DNA of 64,000 nt from Candidatus Binatia bacterium (GCA_022820725.1 JAJEFA010000009.1:124001-188000); one strand, 5' to 3'. Positions 33,194 to 42,708 are shown, numbered from the stretch's first letter. The notes: generated from the sequence alone by a model not told the origin. Numbers and translations: made by a program.

Positions 33194-34120
33194 ATGTGTG
33201 GCATCGTCGGATTTTTAGACAAAAGCGGCAATCGCCAGGCAGCCGTAGGGCAGACCCTGCTCGACATGTTGTCAGCCCTTGACCGCCGTGGCCCGGATTC
33301 GAGTGGGGTTGCCGTTTATGCCGACCGTGGCGCGGACGCCTGTGTCCTGCGGGTCAAGCTGGGCGAGCACGGACCGTTCGAAACCCTCGCCGACCTGGTT
33401 GTCGAGCGGGTCAAAAGCCTCGTTTCGGTGTCTGCGGTAGACGTCCAGGGCCCGTCTCTGCGTCTAGTCGCCACGCCTCCGGAAAACCCGGAATCTCTGG
33501 AACGGGCCATTGAAGCAGTGGGGAGTAGTATTGAAGTCGTGAGCCTGGGCAGCCGCCTTGAGTTGGTCAAACAGGTCGGTTCTCCGGCAAACCTTGAAGC
33601 CACGTACGCGGTCTCGTCCTATGTGGGCACGCATGGCATTGGCCATACCCGCATGTCTACGGAGAGTCGCGTTGACCTCAGCCATTCGCAGCCCTTTTGG
33701 GCGCATGGCCGTGCCGACGTTGCCGTCGTCCATAACGGGCATATCACCAACTACCACAAGATGCGGCGTATCTATGAACAGCAGGGACATCGTTTTTACA
33801 CGGGGAACGACTCGGAAATTATCGGCCTGTATCTCGCCGACCGCATGGCGCAGGGAGTCAGCTTTGCCGACGCGCTCCAGACCTCACTGGCCGACTTTGA
33901 CGGGGCGTTCAGCTATCTGGCCGCAACTGCGGACAGTCTGGGCTATGTCAAAGACCCGTTTGCCTTCAAACCCCTGGTGGTGACCGACACGCCGGCCTAT
34001 GTCGCCATTGCTACCGAAGAACAGGCCCTGCGCTCCGCCCTGGGCGATGACTTTCCGGTGTGGGAGCCGGGGGTGAATACCGTCATGACCTGGACGATTG
34101 AGAATGGAGCCGGTTCCTAA
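33194..34120 (+). CDS. mgsA: N-methylglutamate synthase subunit A (class II glutamine amidotransferase)
   Basis: 308 residues from the ATG at 33194. That start is required because MCGIVGF makes Cys2 the N-terminal nucleophile of the Ntn amidotransferase fold; the frame extends 35 residues upstream but that part is not family-like. Further motifs are LDRRGPDSSG, IGHTRMSTES and HNGHITNYHKMR. It corresponds to MgsA/GlxB, the glutaminase-like domain of glutamate synthase as a separate protein. With MgsB and MgsC it would transfer methylamine from gamma-glutamylmethylamide to form N-methylglutamate. It is 9 bp from mgsB. Confidence 0.9.
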   Translation: MCGIVGFLDKSGNRQAAVGQTLLDMLSALDRRGPDSSGVAVYADRGADACVLRVKLGEHGPFETLADLVVERVKSLVSVSAVDVQGPSLRLVATPPENPESLERAIEAVGSSIEVVSLGSRLELVKQVGSPANLEATYAVSSYVGTHGIGHTRMSTESRVDLSHSQPFWAHGRADVAVVHNGHITNYHKMRRIYEQQGHRFYTGNDSEIIGLYLADRMAQGVSFADALQTSLADFDGAFSYLAATADSLGYVKDPFAFKPLVVTDTPAYVAIATEEQALRSALGDDFPVWEPGVNTVMTWTIENGAGS

Positions 34121-34129
34121 GGACGTATC

Positions 34130-34819
34130 GTGAAAGACATCGACTGTACGGACAAAACCTCCCGGGTCATCAATCAGGAAATCCGCCATTATATCCAGGC
34201 TGGCGAAACCGAAATACACGTCCACCATCCCCAGGCACGCCATAATCTCGGCGTGGCGGTTCTCCAACCGGTTAGCCTGACCATGACCGGGAGTGTGGGC
34301 TATTACTGTGGTGGGCTTATTGACGGGCCGCGGATTGAGGTGCAGGGAAGTTGCGGTTGGGGCTTGGCGGAAAGTATGCTGAGCGGCACGGTCATCGTGA
34401 ACCAGAACGCGGGCAATAGCGCCGCGGCATCCATTCGAGGCGGAACAATCGTGGTCCGGGGGAGTGCGAGTTCACGCGCCGGTATTGCCATGAAGGGCGG
34501 GACGCTCATTGTTCAGGGCAATAGTGGTTATATGACCGGTTTCATGATGCAGAAAGGCACGATCATTGTCTGCGGCGATACGGCCGAAGCGCTGGGTGAT
34601 TCCATGTATGAGGGGCGTATCTTCGTGGGCGGCCGCATCTCGGACCTGGGCAACGACGCGGTCGTTGAGGAGGTCACGGACCGGGACCGGGCCTTTCTGA
34701 CAACGATATTGGCCGAGTACGATATCGAAGCGCCGGCCTCCTTTCAAAAGATCGTCTCCGGCAGACGTTTATGGCAGTTTGACAAAAAAGACTTTGACAC
34801 CTGGCGGGAGGCCCTGTGA
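34130..34819 (+). CDS. mgsB: N-methylglutamate synthase subunit B (GltB C-terminal beta-helix domain)
   Basis: 229 residues starting with GTG. The sequence is the GXGXG repeat domain of glutamate synthase: VGYYCGGLIDGPRIEVQGSCGWGLAESM, GNSAAASIRGGTIVVRGSASSRAG, MKGGTLIVQGNSGYMTG and YEGRIFVGGRISDLG. This right-handed beta-helix links the amidotransferase and synthase sites. It overlaps mgsC by 4 bp (GTGA). Confidence 0.9.
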   Translation: MKDIDCTDKTSRVINQEIRHYIQAGETEIHVHHPQARHNLGVAVLQPVSLTMTGSVGYYCGGLIDGPRIEVQGSCGWGLAESMLSGTVIVNQNAGNSAAASIRGGTIVVRGSASSRAGIAMKGGTLIVQGNSGYMTGFMMQKGTIIVCGDTAEALGDSMYEGRIFVGGRISDLGNDAVVEEVTDRDRAFLTTILAEYDIEAPASFQKIVSGRRLWQFDKKDFDTWREAL

Positions 34820-36192
34820 ACGAGCACAGAACGAGTGAGCAAAGAACGAGCGAGCGTCCTGTTGTCCGACACAGCACCATCTGGAAACCCGAGAACATAG
34901 AGGACATCCAGGCCAAGGCCGACCTGGGCCGTTATCGCATTCGGGGCTTTAGCGCCTTGCGCGACCGCCCCCTGCCCTCTTTTGACGACCTGACGTTTGT
35001 GCCCTGTACCCTCACCCGGGTGCCTCTCGAAGGCTACCGTGAAAAATGTTCGACCAAGACCGTACTCGGCTCCCGTTTTGCCAAAAAGCCGATTGAGATC
35101 GATATCCCCATCATGGTGACCGGGATGAGCTATGGCGCGCTGTCCTATAACGCCAAAGTGGCCTTGGCCAAAGCCGCAGCGCGCGCCGGAACGTCTACGA
35201 CAACCGGCGATGGGGGCATGTTGGCCGCCGAGCGCGAGCATTCGGATATTCTCATCTACGAGGTCTTGCCCAGCCGCTACGGCATCGATGTGCACCATCT
35301 TCGACAGGCCGACGCGATTGAGCTGACAGTGGGACAGGGAGCAAAACCCGGCACAGGCGGGCTGCTGCTTGAGTCCAAAGTCTCGGACGAAATCGCCGAG
35401 CTGCGCGACCTGCCTCCAGGTGTTGACCAGCGTAGTCCGTGCCGGCATCCGGACTGGCTCGGCCCGGACGATATGCTGACAAAAATCGAGGAACTGCGCG
35501 AGGCAACTGACTGGCAGGTGCCGATTTTTGTCAAAATGGGCGCGGCCCGGGTGTATGACGATGTAAAGCTGGCGGCCAAGGCGGGAGCCGACGTGGTTGT
35601 GGTCGATGGGATGGAGGGGGGCACGGGCGCTTCGCCGGACATCCTGCTTGACCATACCGGGATTCCAACCCTGGCCGCGGTGAGTGAAGCGCGCGTTGCT
35701 CTGGAGGAGTGCGGTCTGTACGGCACGGTCCAGCTCATTATCGCCGGCGGCATACACAGCGGCACTGCCGCGGCGAAAGCGCTGGCGCTCGGCGCGGATG
35801 CCGTTTATATCGGCACCGCGGCTCTGATCGCACTGAACTGTAACAAGCCACTGTACGTGGACGATTATCACGCCATCGGCGCCGAACCCTACGCCTGCCA
35901 TCACTGCCATACCGGCCGCTGCCCGGTCGGCATTACCACGCAGGACCCCGAGCTGATGAAACGGCTGGATATCGACGCGGGTGCCGAGCGGGTTGGCAAT
36001 TTCTTTAACGCCATGACCCTGGAAATCCAGATGTTAGCCCGCTCCTGCGGGAAATCGGATGTCCATGCCTTAGAGCCCGAAGACCTGCGTGCCTTGACGC
36101 TGGAGTCCTCCATGATCACCGGGATTCCCCTGGTTGGAACCAACGTGGTCTTTGCCGGAGGACCGGGCTGGAAACCGTCGTCCGAACGGTAA
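34816..36192 (+). CDS. mgsC: N-methylglutamate synthase subunit C (FMN/Fe-S synthase domain)
   Basis: 458 residues, GTG start overlapping mgsB. It matches the FMN-binding synthase domain of glutamate synthase: VTGMSYGALSYNAKVALAKAAARAGTSTTTGDGGM, QGAKPGTGGLL, VVVDGMEGGTGASP and IIAGGIHSGTAAAKALALGADAVYIG. The Cys-rich segment CHHCHTGRCPVGITTQDP provides the [3Fe-4S] cluster ligands. The first 20 residues (NEHRTSEQRTSERP) are low-complexity. It builds N-methylglutamate from 2-oxoglutarate and the transferred methylamine. Confidence 0.9.
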   Translation: MNEHRTSEQRTSERPVVRHSTIWKPENIEDIQAKADLGRYRIRGFSALRDRPLPSFDDLTFVPCTLTRVPLEGYREKCSTKTVLGSRFAKKPIEIDIPIMVTGMSYGALSYNAKVALAKAAARAGTSTTTGDGGMLAAEREHSDILIYEVLPSRYGIDVHHLRQADAIELTVGQGAKPGTGGLLLESKVSDEIAELRDLPPGVDQRSPCRHPDWLGPDDMLTKIEELREATDWQVPIFVKMGAARVYDDVKLAAKAGADVVVVDGMEGGTGASPDILLDHTGIPTLAAVSEARVALEECGLYGTVQLIIAGGIHSGTAAAKALALGADAVYIGTAALIALNCNKPLYVDDYHAIGAEPYACHHCHTGRCPVGITTQDPELMKRLDIDAGAERVGNFFNAMTLEIQMLARSCGKSDVHALEPEDLRALTLESSMITGIPLVGTNVVFAGGPGWKPSSER

Positions 36193-36197
36193 TCTCC

Positions 36198-36449
36198 ATG
36201 TCGTTTCTTCTGGCCTGTCCCAACTGCGGTGAGCGGAGCGTGTACGAGTTTCGCTCGGGCGGGGAGTTTCGGCAACGCCCACCCGCATCGGTTTCATCCC
36301 ACGAGTGGGCGCGCTACCTGTATCTCCGAAAGAATGAGGCCGGTGAGACGACCGAGTGGTGGTATCATCAGTTGGGCTGTCGGAGTTGGTTTTTAGCCGT
36401 TCGCGACACACGCACAAATCTCGTCAAAGAAACCTATGAGCACGACTAG
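36198..36449 (+). CDS. mgdB: N-methylglutamate dehydrogenase subunit, sarcosine oxidase delta-like
   Basis: 83 residues, the usual SoxD length. The zinc site is visible: Cys7 and Cys10 (CPNCGER), His57 and Cys61 (WWYHQLGCRSWF). This small subunit joins the alpha and beta subunits. It overlaps the alpha-like gene by 14 bp. The mgd name follows from its position among mgs genes and gmaS; on sequence alone it is SoxD-like. Confidence 0.88.
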   Translation: MSFLLACPNCGERSVYEFRSGGEFRQRPPASVSSHEWARYLYLRKNEAGETTEWWYHQLGCRSWFLAVRDTRTNLVKETYEHD

Positions 36450-39363
36450 ACTCCCGCCCCACCCGGCCCACGTCATCGACCACGAACAAACCCTGACCTT
36501 CTCTTTTGCCGGGGAACGCATACAGGCACGGGCGGGCGATACCATTGCCTCGGCGCTCTACGCCGCGGGCCGGCGGACTTTCAGTCGGAGTTTCAAATAT
36601 CATCGCCCGCGCGGACTGTTATGCGGCGCGGGGCAGTGTCCGAACTGCCTGATGAATGTGGATGGCACTCCCAGTGTCCGCGCCTGTACCGAGCCCGTCC
36701 GGCAGGGTATGCGCGTCCAGCCACAGAATGCGTGGCCCTCGCTCAGGTACGACCTGCTGTCCATTATCGACCGCTTCGACTGGCTGCTGCCGATCGGCTT
36801 CTATTATAAAACTTTTATCCGTCCGCGTTTTTTCTGGCCGTTGGCAGAAAAGTTTCTCCGTAGGGCCGCCGGCTTGGGAGAGATCAATACTCAGGCAAAA
36901 CCAAAAGGCGGTTATGACCACGAGTACCGCTACACCGATATTACGGTTGTTGGCGGTGGGCCGGCCGGTCTGACGGCGGCGCATGAGGCCGCCAACCTCG
37001 GCTGTCAGGTGACGCTGATTGACGACCAGCCGAAACTCGGAGGTCACCTGCGGTTTCAGACCGGGACCTACGATAACATCGGCGAGCAGAGCGGCCTGAC
37101 CGGCTTTGCCCTGGCTCGGTCATTGAGGGAGCGAGTTACTTCACAGCCGAATATTGACGTTCTTTCGTCCGCGACCGTTTTTGGTGGCTATGAAGGCGGG
37201 CTGCTGGGCGTAATGCAGGCTAAGCGGCTGATTCATCTGCGTACCCAACGCGTGATTATTGCAACCGGGAGCCACGAATATCCAGCCGTTTTTACAAACA
37301 ATGATTTACCTGGCGTCATGCTCGGCAGCGGTGTGCGGCGACTGCTGCACCTCTACGGCGTGCAGCCCGGTACCCGAGCGGTAGTGGTCTGTCATGATGA
37401 TACAGGCTGGACGCTTGCCGATGAGTTGCTCGATTCCGGCATCCGGGTCGCAGCGGTTGTAGACTCTCGCTATAGACTGCCGGACGCTCCGGATTCCGTA
37501 GAACAACTCCAGCGTAGCGGCGTCGAGGTGCTCACCTCCTACGCTATCCAGGCGGCCCGCGGAACGAACCATGTTGAGGGAGCCCTGGTTGTTCCTCTTG
37601 ACGCCCAGCGCAACCCTTTTCCGCATGCCAGCCGTTTTATTCCGTGCGACTTGATTTGTCTTTCGACAGACCGGACTCCAACGGCCGCTCTGGTGGCACA
37701 AAGCGGGGGCGAACTCGTCTACGACGCAACGCTGGGACAGACGCTTCCTCAGCAGCTCCCTCCCCAGGTGTTCTGTGCGGGAGACGTGACAGGCATTCAT
37801 CTTTTGCCGGCGACCCTGGTCCAGGGACGTTTGGCCGGGCTCCGGGCCGCCCACAGTCTGCGCGCTTCAGAAACATCTGCTTCTTCTCATATCCAGACCT
37901 TGCAACACGAGTGCGAAGCCCTGGAGCAGGAGTATCGGCGGCACTATGAGCCCTATCCCCAGCTCGGTCATGCCTGGACCAGCAAAAAGCAGTTTGTGTG
38001 TGTCTGCGAAGATATTACCCATAAGGACCTGGCTCAGGGGGTCGCCGAGGGCTTTGACGAGGTCGAAACCCTCAAACGCTACAGCACGTTTTCAATGGGG
38101 CCGTGTCAGGGTCGCATGTGCGCGACTTCGTCAGCACGGATCTGTGCCCGATACGCCGGTGCGGAGCTGGCAACGCGGGCGACCACGGCCCGTCCGCCCG
38201 TGACACCGGTTCCCCTCGGCGTGCTGGCCGGACGCAAGCATCAGCCGGAAAAGCATACGCCCCTGCACCATCGCCATATCGCGTTGGGAGCGGAGATGAT
38301 GCTGCTGGGCAGTTGGAAACGACCGTATGCGTATACCACACCGAGCGAGGAACATCAGGCGGTTCGCGAACGGGTCGGCATCATAGACGTCAGCACCCTG
38401 GGAAAACTGGAAGTCAAGGGCAAGGACGCCGCGCGCTTGCTGGATAAAGTCTACACGCATACCTTTTCAACGCTCCGGGTCGGACGTATCCGGTATGGGG
38501 TCATGTGCGATGACAGTGGGATCATTATTGATGATGGCACGGTTTCCCGTCTGGCCGACGACCATTTCTTTTTGACGACCACAACCGGCAATGTCGAATT
38601 CGTCGAACAATGGCTCAAATGGTGGATGGCCGGCACGGACCTGTGTGCGCATGTGACCAATATGACCGGCGGGCTGGCCGCCATGAATATCGCCGGACCG
38701 AAGGCCAGACAGGTCTTCAGTCAGCTCACGGATACTGACCTGTCTTCGGAAGCCTTTTCCTACATGGCCTGCCGGCGCGCCACCGTGGCCGGGGCTCCGG
38801 CGCTGCTGCTGCGCATCGGCTTTGTCGGAGAGACCGGCTGGGAAATTCATGTGCCGGCCGAATGCGGAGAGCAGGTCTGGGACGCCATTATGGCGGCCGG
38901 GGCAGGATTTCAGATTATCCCGTTTGGCGTTGGGGCGCAGCGCATTTTACGTTTGGAGAAAAAACATGTCATTGTCGGCCAGGACACGGACGCGCTGTCC
39001 AACCCCCTGGAAGCCGACATGGAATGGGTGGTCAAATTCAATAAGGACGATTTCATTGGCAAACGCGGCCTCCAGGCCATACAGGAGCGCGGCCCGCGTC
39101 ATAAACTGGTTGGCTTTGCCCTTCGCGACTCCGGTATGGCGGAAGGTGGTCAAGCGGTCGTGGTGAACGGGCAACCGGCCGGCAGGGTCGCCAGCGCGGC
39201 CTTCAGCCCGACTGCCGGGAAGTGCGTCGGCCTGGCCTGGGTGCCGGTTGAGGTGGCGAGCGGCACCAGTCCGTTTCAGATCCGCATCAACGGAACGGAT
39301 GCCCAGGCCGATGTCATCGACGACGCCTTCTACGACCCTCAAGGAGAGCGCCTCAGGAGCTAG
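36436..39363 (+). CDS. mgdC: N-methylglutamate dehydrogenase large subunit, sarcosine oxidase alpha-like
   Basis: 975 residues. Domains in order: ferredoxin-like 2Fe-2S domain (about 15-95) with Cys63, Cys68, Cys71 and Cys84; Rossmann NAD-binding domain starting at VVGGGPAGLTAAHEA (171-185); BFD-like domain with Cys522, Cys524, Cys557 and Cys562 (CVCED, PCQGRMC); and a GcvT-like aminomethyltransferase domain (about 610-975) that would pass the C1 unit to tetrahydrofolate. Two complete cysteine sets suggest two 2Fe-2S clusters, fitting a dehydrogenase that feeds an electron carrier. It demethylates N-methylglutamate together with the beta-like subunit. Confidence 0.9.
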   Translation: MSTTRLPPHPAHVIDHEQTLTFSFAGERIQARAGDTIASALYAAGRRTFSRSFKYHRPRGLLCGAGQCPNCLMNVDGTPSVRACTEPVRQGMRVQPQNAWPSLRYDLLSIIDRFDWLLPIGFYYKTFIRPRFFWPLAEKFLRRAAGLGEINTQAKPKGGYDHEYRYTDITVVGGGPAGLTAAHEAANLGCQVTLIDDQPKLGGHLRFQTGTYDNIGEQSGLTGFALARSLRERVTSQPNIDVLSSATVFGGYEGGLLGVMQAKRLIHLRTQRVIIATGSHEYPAVFTNNDLPGVMLGSGVRRLLHLYGVQPGTRAVVVCHDDTGWTLADELLDSGIRVAAVVDSRYRLPDAPDSVEQLQRSGVEVLTSYAIQAARGTNHVEGALVVPLDAQRNPFPHASRFIPCDLICLSTDRTPTAALVAQSGGELVYDATLGQTLPQQLPPQVFCAGDVTGIHLLPATLVQGRLAGLRAAHSLRASETSASSHIQTLQHECEALEQEYRRHYEPYPQLGHAWTSKKQFVCVCEDITHKDLAQGVAEGFDEVETLKRYSTFSMGPCQGRMCATSSARICARYAGAELATRATTARPPVTPVPLGVLAGRKHQPEKHTPLHHRHIALGAEMMLLGSWKRPYAYTTPSEEHQAVRERVGIIDVSTLGKLEVKGKDAARLLDKVYTHTFSTLRVGRIRYGVMCDDSGIIIDDGTVSRLADDHFFLTTTTGNVEFVEQWLKWWMAGTDLCAHVTNMTGGLAAMNIAGPKARQVFSQLTDTDLSSEAFSYMACRRATVAGAPALLLRIGFVGETGWEIHVPAECGEQVWDAIMAAGAGFQIIPFGVGAQRILRLEKKHVIVGQDTDALSNPLEADMEWVVKFNKDDFIGKRGLQAIQERGPRHKLVGFALRDSGMAEGGQAVVVNGQPAGRVASAAFSPTAGKCVGLAWVPVEVASGTSPFQIRINGTDAQADVIDDAFYDPQGERLRS

Positions 39364-39366
39364 GAT

Positions 39367-40122
39367 ATGGCAGCGATACCCCTCATCCGACGCTCGGCGC
39401 TGCATGCCTTTCATCTGGCTGAGGCCAGCATGATCGAAGACCACGGCTGGCAGTGTGCCGACTCCTACGGCTCGGTTGACGCCGAAGTGCAGGCGATCCG
39501 GGAACAGGTAGGGCTCAGCGATATCAGTCCGTTGGCCAAGCTCGATATTCAAGGCAACGACGTGTTCGCCTCGCTCGGGCAAAAGCTCTCGCTGGGCCTC
39601 TCGCTTGGGATTTCGCTTGAGACCGTCCCGGTCGGACGGGCCGTGCGCGTCCCTGCCCAAGCCCTCCAGCTCGACACTCGGGCAAGCGGACTCCTGTGTT
39701 CCCTGGCCAGGAACCACGCGCGGCTCATTTCGCCACCCGGAACAGCCAACGCAATCCACGCCCGTGTGGAATCAGTTATACAACAGACAGCGGATTCCAC
39801 CTGCGTCCACCTGACAGACGTCACCTCAAATTTTACCGCCGTCCAGCTCGCCGGCCCGCACAGTCGGGATCTGTTGCGGAAACTCACGGCCCTGGACCTC
39901 AGGCCCACCCAGTTCCCGGATTTGTCCTGCACACAAGGCAGCCTGGCACACGTCCATGCCCTGATCCTGCGTGCGGATATTCAGGCGCATCTGGCCTACC
40001 AGGTCTATTGTGGACGAGAGTTTGGCGCCTATGTGTGGGACGCCCTGCTGGACGCGGGCCAGGAGTTCGGCGTGCTCCCGTTTGGGCTGGCCGCCCAACG
40101 CCAGTTACACACGCAAGGATGA
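39367..40122 (+). CDS. mgdD: N-methylglutamate dehydrogenase subunit, sarcosine oxidase gamma-like
   Basis: 251 residues; SoxG-like, a degenerate GcvT-fold subunit (RRSALHAFHLAEASMIEDHG, VQLAGPHSRDLLRKLTALDL, FGVLPFGLAAQRQL). It lacks a folate site of its own and probably has a structural role in the heterotetramer. It lies 3 bp after the alpha-like gene and 3 bp before the beta-like gene. It is somewhat longer than typical SoxG. Confidence 0.85.
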   Translation: MAAIPLIRRSALHAFHLAEASMIEDHGWQCADSYGSVDAEVQAIREQVGLSDISPLAKLDIQGNDVFASLGQKLSLGLSLGISLETVPVGRAVRVPAQALQLDTRASGLLCSLARNHARLISPPGTANAIHARVESVIQQTADSTCVHLTDVTSNFTAVQLAGPHSRDLLRKLTALDLRPTQFPDLSCTQGSLAHVHALILRADIQAHLAYQVYCGREFGAYVWDALLDAGQEFGVLPFGLAAQRQLHTQG

Positions 40123-40125
40123 GTC

Positions 40126-41337
40126 ATGTTGCAGCTCTTTCGCACCCAACGGATGTGGCACCAGCATGATCTGAAAGATCATTATGATGTGGTGATTATC
40201 GGGGCGGGCGTCCACGGCTTGGCGGCCGCTTATTATCTCGGCAAACAGGGGATAAAAAACGTCGCAGTGCTCGACCGTGGCTATCTCGGCGGAGGCAATA
40301 GCGGCCGCAATACTGCTATTCTGCGCGCGAATTATCGCACAGCCGAAGCTATTCCTTTTTATGATGAGAGCCTGCGGCTGTATCAGGAATTGTCTCAGGA
40401 AGTCGATTTTAACGTTCTTTTTTCTCAGATTGGCCATCTGACGCTGGCGCACACGGACACTGGCGTTGATGGCTTGCGCGTCCGGGCCGAGGCCAACGCT
40501 CTGCTTGGCGTCAACAGCCGGCTCGTTTTTCCCGAAGAGATCAAAAGCCTGGTCCCGGCCATGGATGTCAGCAAAGCGGCCCATGCCCCCATCCAGGCGG
40601 CGCTCTACCATCCTCCGGGCGGTATCATCCGGCATGATGCGGTGGTCTGGGGCTATGCCCGCGGCGCGGACCGGATGGGTATAGAGATCCATCCGCATAC
40701 GGAAGTCCACGCCATAGACACCGACAACGGTCAGATTAGCGCGGTCCATACCAATCGCGGCCGCATTGCAACCAACACCGTTGTCAACGCCACCTCGGGC
40801 TGGTGTTCAACCATTGCGCGCATGGTGGACGTGGACTTACCCATAGTCTCCCACCCGCTCCAGGCCTGTGTCACCGAACCCCTGAAACCCTTTTTGGACA
40901 AGGTCATCGTGTCGGCCACGCTGCACGTGTATGTGAACCAGACCGACCGGGGAGAGGTGGTCATCGGCGCGGAGATCGACCCCTACGCCTCGTACAACAG
41001 TGCCTCCACCCTGCCCACTCTGGAGATGATGGCCGCCCATGCCCTGGAGCTGTTTCCGATATTGGAAGAAGCCCGTGTCCTGCGTCAGTGGAGCGGCATC
41101 TGTGATATGACACCCGACTTCAGCCCCATCATCAGTACGGTGCCGGAGGTCAGAGGATTTATCCTGAATGTTGGTTGGGGCACCTATGGTTTCAAGGCAG
41201 GGCCGGCGGGCGGAAAGACAGTGGCCGAGTTGATTGTTACCAATAAAACGCCCACATTGATCGAGCCGTTTGCGCTGTCCCGGTTTTACGAAGACCGCTT
41301 AGTAGGAGAGAAAGCCGCGGCCGCCGTGTCGCATTAA
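40126..41337 (+). CDS. mgdA: N-methylglutamate dehydrogenase catalytic subunit, sarcosine oxidase beta-like
   Basis: 403 residues, SoxB-like FAD-dependent amine oxidase. VVIIGAGVHGLAAAYYLGKQG (residues 22-42) is the FAD-binding motif, and His170 in GGIIRHDAVVWG is the conserved residue that covalently holds FMN in heterotetrameric sarcosine oxidase. The ending NVGWGTYGFKAGPAGGKTVAELI is the second flavin contact. It oxidises the N-methyl group of N-methylglutamate. In sarcosine oxidase operons the beta gene comes first; here it comes last. Confidence 0.9.
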   Translation: MLQLFRTQRMWHQHDLKDHYDVVIIGAGVHGLAAAYYLGKQGIKNVAVLDRGYLGGGNSGRNTAILRANYRTAEAIPFYDESLRLYQELSQEVDFNVLFSQIGHLTLAHTDTGVDGLRVRAEANALLGVNSRLVFPEEIKSLVPAMDVSKAAHAPIQAALYHPPGGIIRHDAVVWGYARGADRMGIEIHPHTEVHAIDTDNGQISAVHTNRGRIATNTVVNATSGWCSTIARMVDVDLPIVSHPLQACVTEPLKPFLDKVIVSATLHVYVNQTDRGEVVIGAEIDPYASYNSASTLPTLEMMAAHALELFPILEEARVLRQWSGICDMTPDFSPIISTVPEVRGFILNVGWGTYGFKAGPAGGKTVAELIVTNKTPTLIEPFALSRFYEDRLVGEKAAAAVSH

Positions 41338-41370
41338 GCAATATAAATTCGACACCAAAAGGAGGGGCTC

Positions 41371-42708
41371 ATGGCAACAGTGCAAGACGTGGAAAAAATT
41401 GTTCAGGACAACGGCATCGAGTTCTTTCTGTGCTCCTTTGTGGAGATGAGCGGAGCGCCCAAGGCCAAGGTGGTGCCGGCCGTCCATCTCCAGGACATGG
41501 CCGAGGGCAGCGCCGGCTTTGCCGGGTTTGCCGCGGGCAATATGGGCCAGGGTCCGCACGATACCGATATGCTGGCCATACCGGATTTCAACAGCCTCAC
41601 CATTTTACCCTGGCGCACCAACGTGGCCTGGGTCGCCAGCGACATCACCGTTGACGACCAATCCTGGCCCTACTGTCCGCGCACGATTCTACAGCGTCAA
41701 TTAGCCACGGCCCGCGACAAGGGCTATAGCTTCAAGACCGGGGTTGAGCCGGAGTTTATACTGACCCGGCGTACCGAGCAGGGGGGCTTTGAGCCGTTTG
41801 ATGCGCTGGACACGCTGAGCAAGCCCTGTTACGACCTGCGCGCCCTGAACCGCAACCTGGATTTCACCACGACTCTGCTGAGCTATATGCAGGGGTTCGG
41901 CTGGGACCCGTACGCCAACGATCACGAGGACGCCAACTGTCAGTTCGAGATCAACTGGACCTACTCCGACTGCCTGACCACCGCGGACCGGCACACCTTC
42001 TTTCGCTGGATGGTGCGTACCCTGGCCGAGGAGCGGGGCAGTATCGCCACCTTCATGCCCAAGCCGTTTTCGCATCTGACCGGCAACGGCTGCCATTTTC
42101 ACACCAGCCTGTGGGACGCCGAAGGCGAGGTCAATCTGTTTCTCGATGAGTCCGACGAAAACGGCCTGTCCGAGATGGCCTATCATTTCATCGGCGGCCT
42201 CAAGCACCACGCTCGGGCGATCGCTGCGGTAACGGCCCCCATCGTGAACTCCTATAAACGGCTGATTCGCGGCGCCCCGCTCTCAGGGGCAACCTGGGCC
42301 CCGGTCTATGTGACCTATGGAGCGTCAAACCGGACCCAGATGATTCGGATTCCCGGTCCGGGCCGGATGGAAAACCGGACCGTGGACGGCGCGGCCAACC
42401 CCTATCTGGCCCCGACCGTCATGCTGGCCGCCGGTCTCGACGGCATTGAGCACAAGATGGAAGCCGGGAGCCGCAACGACCGTAATTTGTACGAAGTTCC
42501 GGAAGCAGAGTTGAAAGCCAAGGGGATTGGTTTTCTGCCAACCAACCTCAGCGAGGCACTTGATGAGCTTGCGCAGGACGAGGTCATCAAAGAGGCGCTT
42601 GGGCGTGAGTACGCCGAGTATTATATCCAGGTGAAGCGCGACGAGTGGAAGAGCTACCACGATTCCGTTTCACAGTGGGAAGTGGAGAATTATCTCGGGT
42701 TGTACTGA
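41371..42708 (+). CDS. gmaS: Gamma-glutamylmethylamide synthetase (glutamine synthetase superfamily)
   Basis: 445 residues. Glutamine-synthetase catalytic motifs are GVEPEFIL, DANCQFEINW, GNGCHFHTSLWD, NSYKRLIRG and NRTQMIRIPGPGRMENRTVDGAANPYLAPTVMLA. The N-terminal half (FFLCSFVEMSGAPKAKVVPAVHLQDMAEG) and length match GmaS rather than ammonia-assimilating GlnA. It condenses glutamate and methylamine with ATP, the entry step of the pathway encoded by the seven genes before it. A strong AGGAGG lies 5 bases upstream of the ATG. It may be confused with other GS-like ligases, but the operon context decides. Confidence 0.9.
   Translation: MATVQDVEKIVQDNGIEFFLCSFVEMSGAPKAKVVPAVHLQDMAEGSAGFAGFAAGNMGQGPHDTDMLAIPDFNSLTILPWRTNVAWVASDITVDDQSWPYCPRTILQRQLATARDKGYSFKTGVEPEFILTRRTEQGGFEPFDALDTLSKPCYDLRALNRNLDFTTTLLSYMQGFGWDPYANDHEDANCQFEINWTYSDCLTTADRHTFFRWMVRTLAEERGSIATFMPKPFSHLTGNGCHFHTSLWDAEGEVNLFLDESDENGLSEMAYHFIGGLKHHARAIAAVTAPIVNSYKRLIRGAPLSGATWAPVYVTYGASNRTQMIRIPGPGRMENRTVDGAANPYLAPTVMLAAGLDGIEHKMEAGSRNDRNLYEVPEAELKAKGIGFLPTNLSEALDELAQDEVIKEALGREYAEYYIQVKRDEWKSYHDSVSQWEVENYLGLY

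Noticed and set aside
36198..41337. Reading the four flavoprotein-complex genes as sarcosine oxidase
   Set aside because: Sequence alone would allow it, but the flanking mgsABC and gmaS genes in the same operon make N-methylglutamate dehydrogenase more likely.
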